64,000 nucleotides of DNA from Tetrahymena elliotti 4EA. Its lineage: Eukaryota; Ciliophora; Oligohymenophorea; Hymenostomatida; Tetrahymenidae. The position numbers and the translations under genes are program-made. Of the stretch, positions 22,196 to 33,076 are shown piece by piece. Position 1 is the first letter of the stretch, and every line of letters begins with the position of its first letter. Under the pieces are notes generated by a model that had not been told where the DNA came from, made no database searches, and worked only from the letters and a program-made list of their open reading frames with translations. Where the stretch lies: positions 1-64,000 of the forward strand of contig JH720355.1 of the NCBI GenBank assembly GCA_000231825.2. Reading direction: 5' to 3'.

Positions 22196-25100
22196 TCAAA
22201 TTGAAAATTATTCTTAGAGGAGATTAAAAAGTATTTGTTGGTTTATTGGTTTTTAGATAAAGAAGTCTGATCCACTTTATTGAGCTTTAATCTTTGAGGG
22301 AATATCAATAAAAGCAGAACATGTAACTATAACAACTTTGCTCATTTAATGCTACTTAGAGTATTATTTTATTTCATAAGTGGCTTCAAATCCATTTTTA
22401 ATGGGCATATTTAAGTCCATTAAAATTAAGCTATATGAGTTCAGTCCACATGATAAGCATTTCTTTTTTTACTTAAACTTTTAGAGCCCATCTTCTCCAT
22501 CTAGAGCTGTATCACAATTAATTTATTTTGTTTTTAAAATTTATTTCATAACAAAGTGGTTAAAGGGTTCATCATCTACACATAAAACTTTGACACAGCA
22601 AGGTGAGCTAAGTTTAACAGAGGTGGATAATTTTTCATTAAATATATTAAATTCTCCAACCATATTTGGTTTTTCGTTTTCTAGCCTCTCATCAGCTATA
22701 TCATATTGAAGAGAATTTTACATATTCAGGCAAGATTCTGTAGAATTTTCTATTTTGGAATCTGATTCTTCTCTGATTTCATTATCATATTTCAAGTCAA
22801 TTTTTAATGAATTCTTATTGAGAGAGTTTTAACGCCCTACCTCTTAATTTTTAGGCTAGGCCTAGGCTGTGTTACTTTCGTTTTACTTTTCTTAGCTTAC
22901 TTACTAAACTGTATTTAATGGCTATAAACTATTATTATGTAATCTTTAAGAACTCTAATTCTAAGTAGGTGCATCACTTCCAAATTGGGATCTCTCTCTA
23001 TTTAATAGAAGAGATTAATCTTCTTGAGCTCCAAATGTCATCCTTGTGTTTCTACTGACAAAACTATTTGTGTTATTATTGACGCTTGATGAACTTTATC
23101 TCTTAGCATTTGATTATCTCTTTGAAATTGCATCTTAGTTTTCACTTGGCACTTTTTAATATTCTGGTAAATTTTCATAATTTGAGAAGAAGTTGATGCT
23201 TATATTGAAGTTTGGTGAATTTACAGTTTCATTATGCTTAATGCTTAGCTAAGTTTTTGGCCTAAGGCTATCTAATCTGCTTGAGGGTTAAATTTACTTA
23301 GGATTAGGAAGCTTATCTTCAACCTATTCTTATTTTAATGATTCTTACTTTATACTGGCTAGTGATATAGGATCTTAAATATGATTTTTTGATGCATCAA
23401 TTACTTTTCGTTGAGAAGTTACTTACTGAAAATCATTTAACTCAGAATTGATAGATGAAATATTCTGATTTGTGATATTTTAGTTTTGCTAAGTTATTTA
23501 TATTTACTGAGTGAAGTTTTTTTAGCTGTTAGATATACTCTATCTATTTAGTGTATTAAAGTGGTTTTTAGAATTTTATTCAACTACACTTTATCTATTT
23601 TAAGGTGTTTTAGGGATTAAAGTGAAGTGACTTCTTTTTCCACAAATAAACTAAAGTGGAGAGACACTTCCAGCTAGCTAGTTATGAGTTAAAGGGGTTC
23701 CGACTTGAGATTCATTTATTTCTTATTCTTCATAGTTTACTTGTTATTATTAATTTTATGAACCTGAGCCACCTCCAGCCCTTAAGAAGAGCATATTCTT
23801 AAAAAGATTTTCAACTTGATATTCTTCTGTTTGCTATTCAAAATAATTTAAACTTTGATAATTGTAGTTGATGTTGTTAAAACTAGAGTTAGCAGAGTTA
23901 GGTGCCTATTAGCTTATTTAATTAATAGGAATCTACTACACAGGTTAAATATTCATATTTGAATTAGGGTTTTAAGAATAATGAGCACTAGATAAACCAC
24001 TTTGCTAGTTTTGATTCATTGTAAATAAATTTTAACTCATAGTCATTGATGCTTAATAAATGTTATTTTTTGCTAAATTTGCACTTCCAGCTTGCTAAAT
24101 TTAAGTTTATTAGCTACTTACAAATATCACTTGCTGAGAAGTTTGTATTTATATAAAAGGATTTATACTATTTACTTTCTAAACTAATGGTATATCGTTG
24201 GGGCTGTTAATTCTAGATGATGAAGGAATATTGTGCATTAAAGATGAGTCAATAAGGTTATTTTCATTAATTGTATTATCAAGTATAGTTGGGAGATGAT
24301 TGAGGAGAGCTTCATGAAATTAGGATGGATTCTGCTTTATTGTTGTTAGTTTTTATTTTTAGAATGCTTAGCATTCTACAAAAAATCGAAAAACTGTTCC
24401 TGAAGAGCTTTGAGTATTTTTTTCAAATTAAATCCCTAAATTCTCTCTACCACTGAGCTTTATTGCAATTAAATTTGAGACACAAAGACCTCCCACACCA
24501 TTTCCAAGAGAGTTTTTGCTGATCTATTCATTACTAAAGCCATAGTTTAATAAGTGAGTTAACCTTTTAGATTCAGTTTCATCAAGGCCAACACCAGTAT
24601 CCTTCACTTTTATTCCTAGTAGGAAAATTTTTTAAACATAACAGGCTTGGTTTAAATTATGGCATTTCTCTGTCTTTGGAGTAGTTGGATTATTACTGTA
24701 AACAGCTTACATTTTTAACTCAATAATAATACTGCCATTTTAAGTATATTTAATAGCATTTCTAATCATAGTAATTAAGATTGATTGAATACGGTGTTTA
24801 TCTTAGTAAATAAATTCTGGAATTTAAGAGTCTATTTAAAAATCAAATGAGAGTTTTTTATATTCAATTTAGAGCCTGAAAAGCTCAATTATTTCTTCTT
24901 TGAATTTTAACAAGTTGAATTTCTCTATTTGCAAAACAAAAGTGTTCTAAAGAATCATATGATGATCCAAAATATCATTAATCAAATATTGGATAACAGC
25001 TGAATTATATCTAATAGGTTTAATAAGCTATTCTCCTATTTCTTGGTCCATCTTACTTAAAGCTACTTCTGATAGATTATTAATACAATTTAAAGCAGTT

Positions 25101-28100
25101 CCAAATTCATGTGAAACAGACTAGAAAGAATCAATAAACAATTTCTTAACTAAAAGAACTTCTGCCTTGCTTCTATTTTAATCTTCTTGCAAACTATGAA
25201 TGAAGTATACATTCTCAAAAAAGCTAGCTGAGAAATCTCTTCTAAACACTAACCTAATTTTTTCACTAATAAAAAAAAATGAATAAAGAGTTAAATTAAA
25301 CTAAAGGAGAAGCTAAAAATAAAGAAAACAATTTTTTTTTGTCTCAAATCATTTCTACAAAATTAATTTTGTTAGTTGTTACTTTTTATTTTGAGAATGA
25401 TCAGTCTCTTCTCCAATTTTTTCAAGACTGTAAATTTTTTCGCTTTTTGTGGGATTAACAATGATATCAATAGATATATTCTCTAAATTAAACTTTTTGA
25501 TTGAACAGTTGAAATTATCACTTAATTTTCGTAAATGAAAAATTCCTCCTTTTTGATTAATTCTTGGTGTATTATTTTGCTTGGGTTTTGTAAATTTTTT
25601 GCTTTAGTTTCTTATACTATCACAACTTGGACAATTTGGTATCAATTAAATTTATGCTCCCTTCATTATTCTGTATGTTTTTTAAATAGACTCATTATCA
25701 CTCTCAAGTTCAAGGATATTCTAAATTATTTTCTTTAAACTATTCATAATACATGGTCTCTCAAATTGATAAATATTCTATACAAATTCCTCTTATGATT
25801 TTTATTATATTAAATTATCTTACTTTATAGAAGTAAATGAGGGATCTCTTAGTTATTAGAATGAAGGAATTATTAATGTTTAAGGAGATACTTTAGTTTG
25901 TTTAGTTGTTTAATTGTATTAAGATGTTATTTGCTTGAGTAAAGCTGGAGTAACCTTAGTAGGACTACTTAACTTAGATTTAGTATTAGAATTTTCTTCA
26001 TAAGTGAGATCCTAAGGAATGTGATTTAATGTGTGTATAGTATTCTAAATATTTTATTGCTTGTCTAATTAATTTTTTATATCAGATTTAGTTACATTAA
26101 TAAAACTTTTAGGAATTTAATTAGCCATCTAATGCATATTATTTGTTTATGTTTCATTTACTAATTCATTCGCCGATAACTTATAATTACTTAAAGTAGA
26201 ATTAGAATTCAAATTTAAAGCAAAATGAATGTTGCTCGACAGACTCCTTATGGCTGCCTTTCTGTAGCCTTAAAGTGCAGGTGACTATGAGAATGAATTT
26301 CTTTATTGAAGATGAATATTTCCTTATTTATTATTAAATTTGGTTCCTTCTTCTTTAACTTATTTTTATTTAGAATCAATAAATTATTCATGAGCCTGAT
26401 CAAGGATGCTATGCCTTTTTTTATCTTAATTAATATTGGATTATTTATTATTGAATGATGCTGATGTACATTTTTAGCCAATAGTATCATGATGGAGAAA
26501 TGATTTAATAAATTCTTTTTTCTTATCTGATTCATAAAATTCAATAATTTATACATATGTTGTATCTAAAAGATATCTGAGCTCTTACTATTATTTTTTA
26601 TGAGCTTCATGGCTATATTTTAAAAATCCTGTCTTTTTCTATGTGTTGCTGAGATTTCTATTTTTTAAATAAGAAAGAGCTTTTGATTCAATTGATTTTT
26701 AAGATAAGAATGGCATGGCTGAATATTCGAGAGACTGCGGATCATTGCCAGATGTCTTAAATACCTTCAAACTATCAGAGTTTATAAACCCAATTTACTT
26801 ATCAAAACATTGTTACGCATTACTAGAAAATTATTATTATTATTCTATTGTATCTATGAAAGAATTTTATGAGCTTAATTGATCTATTAAATTTTTAGAG
26901 TGATGAATTATGTTGAGATCTTTGTCTAAGCTAATTGTAGGATAAGTATCTGCTACTTCCACTTACTGTATTTATTACAAAAATGTATTTTTGCAAATCT
27001 AGTTTTTTTATTTTTTTGCTACTTCTGTAAGCTTTTTTTCACACTCCAAAAAAGGGAAATTAGGAGTTGATTTTATATTTGTTTACTATTTATTTAGTGA
27101 ATTACATAAGCATGTATTTAAATTTTAAGTCTGCAAAGTTTTCTAATTATTAATACCATTTATTGAAATATTTTTTTAGCTATTCATAGGAGGTGATCCT
27201 TTTATTGAGCTTGTATTTAAAACATTTCCATAATTTTTTTCCATATTAAAAGTCAAGTAACTTTGCAACTTATTTGTATCACTTTAAAGCATCTTACTAT
27301 TTTACCTTGCAGGAATATCTACCAAAGATAAATCATTATTGTTATAAAAATTATTACTTTCTTTCATAATCATTTAGTCTGTTTAAAAAGGAGGCTTTAT
27401 TTATTTTTATACATTTTTATTGTTATTTTACACTATGGAAGAAAATAAATTGTTTTAGCTGTGAGAGCCATCGATAGACATGCTTAAGCTTTATTAGGAA
27501 ATATTTTTATTTCCAAAATTATGATTAGAATTAAATTTATAATTCCTATCAATAGAGCCACGAGTTTTCTTTTTATTTTTATTAGCTTTTTCTTTTAAAC
27601 AGTTATTATTTGTTTTGAAATTGCAGTCAATTAAATCTGCACAATTCAACGTTGATATTCCTTATGTGATTGTCTAAAATCTATTTTATTCCCCTTAATT
27701 ATTGCAAATTTTTTTATTTTATTATAAAGTTTTCTCCTTAATAAAAAAATTCTTTAAAACGTCTTCTTGGTTTACATAATCTCTACTATTTATTTATTTG
27801 TCCTCTTTTTTTGGAGTTTTATGACCAATTATGAATATAAATGAAATAATAGTGATTAAAATTAAAATTATTTATGCTGCTCCATAGTTAAAATATTCTG
27901 TATCAAAGATGGCTAATATCAGGCTCTCAATTAACATTATAAGCAAAAACCAATTTTATATATAGTTCTTAATTATCGTTTATCTTAAAGTGAAATAGTA
28001 TAAAAAAAGAGCTGTAAAATCAAAAGTTAACCACTAAATCGAATTAACTTAATCCTAAAGTTAAAGAATCCAAAATAAATAATACATGATATTAAACAGC

Positions 28101-28602
28101 TAGACTATTAAAGTGATATTATATAAAACCATTTGTACATCTTTATATAGCCTCACATTTAGGCCACAAAGTAAAGTAATAAAAGTTATACATGCGTATC
28201 CTAGCGAAAATAAAGTAATTCCTACATACATATGCACTCTATTATGCCCAACATCTTAATTATTATAAATACTCTAATCATCTAATTGATTTATTATAAA
28301 TATAATTCTAAAAAATACAAATTGCAAAATAAATTACTGAAATATTATGTCGCGCACAAATGAGCTATTTGAATAAGCAAGACGAAATTTTCTAAAAGTG
28401 AGGGAACGTATTCTACTTATTAAATACTTATCTAATTTAAGAAGAAATCATTCCCCTTCTTGATAAAATAATGTTTAAAATTCTAAGGTTTGATGATGCT
28501 TGTTTCTTTATCAGTTGAATCTAAATAACTATTCTATTCTTTATTTGAACTTGATTGTAGATGGCCATTACCAATTTGCATCCCATTTAACTATTCTGCC
28601 AT
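22196..28602 (-). CDS. Membrane-bound hybrid histidine kinase with receiver domain
   Basis: Minus strand: ATG at 28602-28600 with an in-frame TGA just upstream; stop at 22198-22196. The N-terminus has about six hydrophobic helices (for example FILQFVFFRIIFII, ITLFSLGYACITFITLL, IILILITIISFIFIIG). A cytoplasmic linker of roughly 900 residues follows, rich in N/Q/S. The H-box SVSHEFGTALNCINNL places the phospho-acceptor histidine in an unusual HEFGTAL context, not HELRTPL. An N-box (MIRNAIKYTQNG) and ATP-lid motifs VKDTGVGLD and GNGVGG follow, then a second Q/N-rich linker. A C-terminal receiver is complete: VLCVDDEPFNH, LILMDLNMPIKNGFEAT with the phospho-Asp, the threonine in VVIVTCSA, and the lysine in FIQKP. 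The intron at 25382-25266 (117 nt) is clear. A first intron, 28571-28432, is inferred because the frame shifts there. With both, the CDS is 2050 codons. It probably phosphorelays to an HPt protein encoded elsewhere. Confidence 0.85.
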
Positions 28603-28986
28603 TTTCGCTCAAAATGATGCTCGTCTCTATTAAGAAACTCTTATTAAATAACAAACAATTAAACAAAAATTGATTTTAATATAATAAATATGTTTATTAT
28701 TTACTAATTTCAAATAAGAAGTTATTTGTTTATTTTTTGCGATAAGCTAGAAATACTGTCAAATCTCTTTTACATCAAATCTAAACAAATCATATTTTAA
28801 GTTGATGAATAAATGAAAATTTAAACTAAAAAAATTAAGATTTCTATTTTTTGCATGAATTATCTGAAAAACAAGAAAATTATAAACGAGCATGACAAAA
28901 ATTTTACATTTAATCAACTAATCTTAAAATATAAAACCTACTTATTCCAAGTAGAATTTTTTTACTTTAATTCCTAATTAGTATTC
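28603..28986. other. Intergenic
   Basis: 384 nt upstream of the histidine kinase, presumably its promoter. AT-rich; nothing specific was seen. Confidence 0.5.
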
Positions 28987-29315
28987 TCAACAAATTCCTA
29001 CTTTTTCAGTCTTCTCAAGTATTTCATTGATCCTATTAATTTCAAATAAATATTATTCATCTTTTTTTTAACACTTCAAAGCCTCCGAAAAATTATCTAT
29101 TTCATAAGTACATTGTTAAATAGAAGGAATTTAGTTTGGTAAAAAATTCTAAAATTTATTAATTCTAAATCAAATTTATGGAAAATACTATTGTAATTTA
29201 TTATTAATTGCACCGCAAATATATTTATTACCTTACTTATATCTTTTATGAGCCTTAAAGTATATAAAAAGAGCATTTTATTTGACTAAATTTATTTACT
29301 GATTGATAGAAGCAT
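28987..29315 (-). CDS. Possible small two-exon protein (about 81 residues)
   Basis: Minus strand. Exon 1 runs from ATG at 29315 (alternative ATG at 29276) to 29232. The intron is 29231-29149 (83 nt, GT...AG, phase 0). Exon 2 is 29148-28987 with TGA at 28989-28987. The predicted product is small, helical and charged. It has LYTLRLIKDISK near the N-terminus and a C-terminal amphipathic helix (EINRINEILEKTEKVGIC) with cysteines and YEIDNFSEAL between. Composition is clearly more coding-like than the flanking DNA. The size, the LY-x-R-type start and the two helices recall LYR-motif mitochondrial assembly factors, but that is only a resemblance. An alternative reading of the same stretch in another frame (QSIAKFLKNLNNASINQ) also looks coding, so the exon structure is uncertain. 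It could also be the 3' end of a decayed gene. Confidence 0.4.
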
Positions 29316-30880
29316 TATTTAAATTTTTTAAAAATTTAGCAATGCTTTGATAGTAAATTATAGCAATTAAGAAAAATTTAAAAGAAGGAAAATTTAATAC
29401 AAATTGATAACTTTAATTTGAATAAAGTTAAACAAAACAAAAATAAAGAAAATCTGTGAAATCAACATATAATAGTTAAAAAATAGATCTAACAAAGTAA
29501 TTTATGTTAAATTTAAATGAACAAATAAAAATAATAAAAAATCATATTTTAATTTATTCTAAATAATTAACAAAAATTAATATCTTTTCTTCAAAAAACT
29601 CCAAAGAACATTTTTAGAAAAAACATTTTTTAACAAATGCATTTTACTTTATTTATTATTTAATAATTTATTTTTTTCTTAATAATATTAGTTAGTTCTA
29701 AAATGTTTTTTGTTTTGATGAAACAGATTTATTAGTCTATTCTGAAAATTCACAATTTAGGTATTTCTTAAAATAACATAAAAATATTCACATCATAATA
29801 GTTTTTTTTAGCTCACTATTCAAATAACATTTTTGTTTAACATATAAATATATATTTGTTTTTAAATAAATTATTTTTTTTAACTAAAGAGCTAACTGAA
29901 TATATGTTTCCTTTTATTAAGCCAATTAATTATCAAAATATTATGGCTAAAAGGTTTTTCCATCAATAATATCCTACATTGAGAAATATTTATTATGACA
30001 TCTTCTTAATTTACTTGAAATCAAATTATATTTTTGTTTGAAAAAGAAGCATATCAATATTAAAATAACTTATTTATTTCACAAAAAATTAACTAAACAT
30101 CTAGATAATAATTATGAAAATTGCAAAAAAAAATTACAATCAAAAGCTATTTTTGATTGATACTGTAATAAATTTGGCAATATTTATATTTAAAGATATG
30201 TCCACGCTTCATTTTTATAATACATATCTCAAGTAGAGATAAAATTTCATTTTTCAAAGATAAGTTTGCATATTCAATGTTATGTTTATTCAAATCATAT
30301 AATTTTGAAGAAAAGAGACATAATATATGTTGATGTTTATAATTTTCAATTATTTTTCAAAAATACATACTAACTAATTTAGCATGTTAGTTTTCACTGA
30401 TTATGTATTTGTAGAAGTTTTTTTATTCAATAGTCTAAAATAATCTAGTGAAATCAAGCTTTTTAACTAAATTTAAAAGCAAAGTTTTAATGCCTTTTAC
30501 CCTTTTAAAATTTAACTTTTTAATATTTTAGTTAACATGAATTGCCTTAAAATGATCAAGTAAAAAAAGCTAACAATTACTTGTCTAGCAATTAAAAAGG
30601 AAGGATAATAAATATATTCATAGAATATTTTTAAATAATAATAATATTTATTTGTTTGTTATTTATATAATATATTTAACAATTTTCCATTACAAAAAAA
30701 ATAAGTAAAAAACCTTTAATAAATTAATCTAATTTTAGTTTCATCATTTGGAGTCTTAGATTTTTAATGTTATGAAATATGAAAATAAGTCGATAATTTT
30801 ACTAGCTTACAGTCAATGTCTGGTATATCTTAAATTATAAATATTATAATTTAAATATAATCTAATTTTATTTTTTTTAA
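29316..30880. other. AT-rich intergenic stretch
   Basis: About 1.6 kb of low-complexity AT-rich DNA. Both strands were read; only short, Phe/Ile/Asn-rich open stretches typical of non-coding DNA were seen. No RNA gene was recognised. Confidence 0.5.
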
Positions 30881-31373
30881 AGTTTAGGAATTTTGCTTCA
30901 TTTATTCTTTGGAAATGTTTATGTCTCAACAAATAATAAAAACAATTTAGTGCTTTAGTTTTAAGCATAAAAAATTGTTTTATTTTAGAGAGGGAAAAAA
31001 AAATGAGGATATGATTTGGGAGAAAATCTAAATGAAAATAGGTATTTATGATACCACTGATTTACTTAGCCTCAAAAAACTATAGAATTTAATATCCTTG
31101 AATGAAAATTTATAGTTTTTCTTAAGCCAGGTATTTTGATAATTAAGAAGGGAGATAGTATATCAAATAACACCTGATTTTTTTACTGTTTCAAAAGCTA
31201 GATATTTACTAATGAATAGTTTTTTTTATTATGAGTTATTCTTCATTCAGTTCTATAAAAAATTTGATGATAATCTATCATTATTATCATAGCCAGATCA
31301 GTCAATTATTAGAATCTGGATCAAATTTTATTTAATTATTATAACTTGGAAATTAAAGATATGACTCAGTTAA
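30881..31373 (+). pseudogene. Coding-like fragments, possible gene remnant
   Basis: Two plus-strand pieces look translated. Around 30990-31130 there is a frame containing MIWEKIQMKIGIYDTTDL and LKKLQNLISLNENLQFFLSQ, followed at once by GTATTTTG, a plausible 5' splice site. After a T-rich stretch ending TTCATTCAG (to about 31250), a second piece reads KKFDDNLSLLSQPDQSIIRIW and ends at TGA near 31371-31373. An intron joining them keeps the frame. No start with a good upstream context and no known domain was found. It may be a small real gene, a decayed copy of something elsewhere, or chance. Confidence 0.25.
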
Positions 31374-31537
31374 GCTTCTAGATATTTCAACATAAACAAA
31401 ATTTATTTTCTATCTCTATCAAAAATCGCTTTAAATAATATCAGTTTTGCAAAAAATTTTAATAAAAAAAGTAAAAAAAACAAATTAATTTATTAAATAG
31501 CAAAAAATTATAAAGCAAACAAATAACACTAAAAGAA

Positions 31538-32158
31538 ATGGATAAGATTGTCACCTAAAACGTCTACGCTCCTGATACTGAAGCCAAGCTTGATGTTGCT
31601 AGAAAGCTTTTCGCTTAATTCGATTCCAACAAGAATGGTACTTTGGACTCCTCTGAAGTTGCTGGCCTTATCAAGACCACCTTCGAAAATATGGGTGTTA
31701 AGGATTACACTGTCACTGCTGAAGATGTTAAGATCTACTTGAAGAGTGTTGATGCTGATAACAATGGTCTCGTTTCATATGCTGAATACGAAGAATATGT
31801 TATTTCTTGTCTCAAGAAGGCTGGCTTCGACTGTGAAGTTAAGGAAAAGGTAAAGAGATCTGCCAAAAAGAGAGATGCTGCCACTGAAATGAAGTTAGAC
31901 GTTGCCAGAAGACTCTTCGCCAAGTATGACACCGATAAGAGTGGTTAATTAGAAGAAAAGGAAGTTTATGGTGTTATCACTGAAACTTACAAGCAAATGG
32001 GTTTAACTTACTAACCCAGTGAAGCTGATGTCAAGCTTTGGATTTCTATGACTGATACTAACAAGGACGGTAATGTCTCCATCGTTGAATATGAAGATTT
32101 CGTCATTGCTGGCCTTCAAAGAGCTGGTTTCATAGTCAAGGAATTCACTCAAGCTTGA
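31538..32158 (+). CDS. Four-EF-hand calcium-binding protein, TCBP-23/25 type
   Basis: Single exon, ATG at 31538 to TGA at 32156-32158, 206 residues. Four canonical EF-hand loops are visible: DSNKNGTLDSSE, DADNNGLVSYAE, DTDKSGQLEEKE and DTNKDGNVSIVE. They are arranged as two pairs separated by a basic linker (KVKRSAKKRDAATEMK). All coordinating positions 1, 3, 5, 9 and 12 carry usable side chains, so all four sites should bind calcium. Size and layout match the Tetrahymena calcium-binding proteins of 23 and 25 kDa, and at 206 residues it is closer to TCBP-23. Codon choice differs sharply from all neighbours: many C-ending codons (ATC, TTC, GTC, AAG), typical of strongly expressed ciliate genes. 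Glutamine is written both as TAA and CAA. It presumably acts as a calcium sensor or buffer in the cortex or cytosol. No signal peptide. Confidence 0.9.
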
Positions 32159-32937
32159 TCTTTATTTCAATAAACCTATTCCATATTTACCTTAAACTGT
32201 ATTTGTGTATTTCATGTTATTTGTAAAAATCTTATCCTCATTTTTTACAAAAACGTAATAAAAATTTCACCAAAAATTTGCGCTGAATTAAAAAAAAGAA
32301 GAGTACTGAAATTACAATTCGATAAAATATCAAAAAATATATATTTCTTTTTATAAAAATAATAAATAAACACTCTATCTTTCTAATCTAATTTCAACAA
32401 GATATTTAAGAGGCAATACCTGGAATGTATATAAAATCTTAGAAATTTTTATTTTAAGAGCCTATAAAATGCTTGAATATTTCCTTTATTTTGCTTTATA
32501 TTAACAGTTGCTTTGATAATCTTAGATTCTACTATAAAATCATCCTAATATACTCATAATACCTAGAATATTTTAATTGTTATACTACATTTCTATTTTC
32601 TTTTTATTTTCTTATACATCATAAAAATAAATCCTTCTTTTTTCCTTTAAGAAAAAAAATTTTTTTTAAAACACACTGATTCTTTTAGTCTTAATTAAGA
32701 TTTTTATTAATTTTTTACACGTTTTTTAAATTATAAATTAAAAAAGAGTCAATTCGAGCATACATAAATATGCCCCATTAATTTATTATGTTTAATTTTC
32801 TTAATTAATTAAACAAAGCAATTTTATATTGAAAAAATTAGATACTTTAACCAAATAAATTACAAAGCATGAATCAATACTTTTTCTGCTTAGATATTTT
32901 CAATCTTCAAATTAACTGCTAAATAAAACTGCATACA
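32159..32937. other. Intergenic, 3' of the EF-hand gene
   Basis: About 0.8 kb of AT-rich DNA with the presumed 3' UTR at its start. No exon or RNA gene was recognised. Confidence 0.5.
32169..32174 (+). promoter_or_regulatory. Candidate poly(A) signal of the EF-hand gene
   Basis: AATAAA 11 nt past the stop codon. In such AT-rich DNA the hexamer occurs often by chance, so its use is only an inference from position. Confidence 0.3.
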
Positions 32938-33076
32938 ATATATAGGAAAATGATAGGCCTAGCGCGTCTGGAAAACATCAGAAAATGTTGGGGGTAAAAA
33001 TGATTTTTCATTTTTACTCTCCAACATTTTCTGATATGTTTTCCAGACACGCTAGACCTATCGTTTTCCTATATAT
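32938..33076. repeat. Long nearly perfect inverted repeat (hairpin)
   Basis: The left arm 32938-33003 (66 nt) pairs with the right arm 33008-33076 (69 nt) across a four-T loop. Aligned, the arms differ at only four or five bases and two small gaps: a 2-nt gap (CATCAG versus CATATCAG) and a 1-nt gap in a G run. The outer ends share ATATATAGG. The element is clearly less AT-rich than its surroundings, with GCCTAGCGCGTCTGG in the left arm. It lies in a non-coding gap about 0.8 kb past the EF-hand gene and 1.35 kb before the next kinase gene. It could be a fold-back (MITE-like) element, a hairpin small-RNA precursor, or a replication or recombination relic. No open frame lies within it and no target-site duplication was certain. 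Confidence 0.9.

Noticed and set aside
26248..26556. 102-codon minus-strand standard-code ORF
   Set aside because: It lies wholly inside the linker of the histidine kinase on the same strand and does not match the kinase frame, which runs through with TAA/TAG as glutamine.
31735..31932. Antisense ORF within the EF-hand gene
   Set aside because: It is a by-product of the less AT-rich composition of this coding region. The sense frame has four canonical calcium loops.
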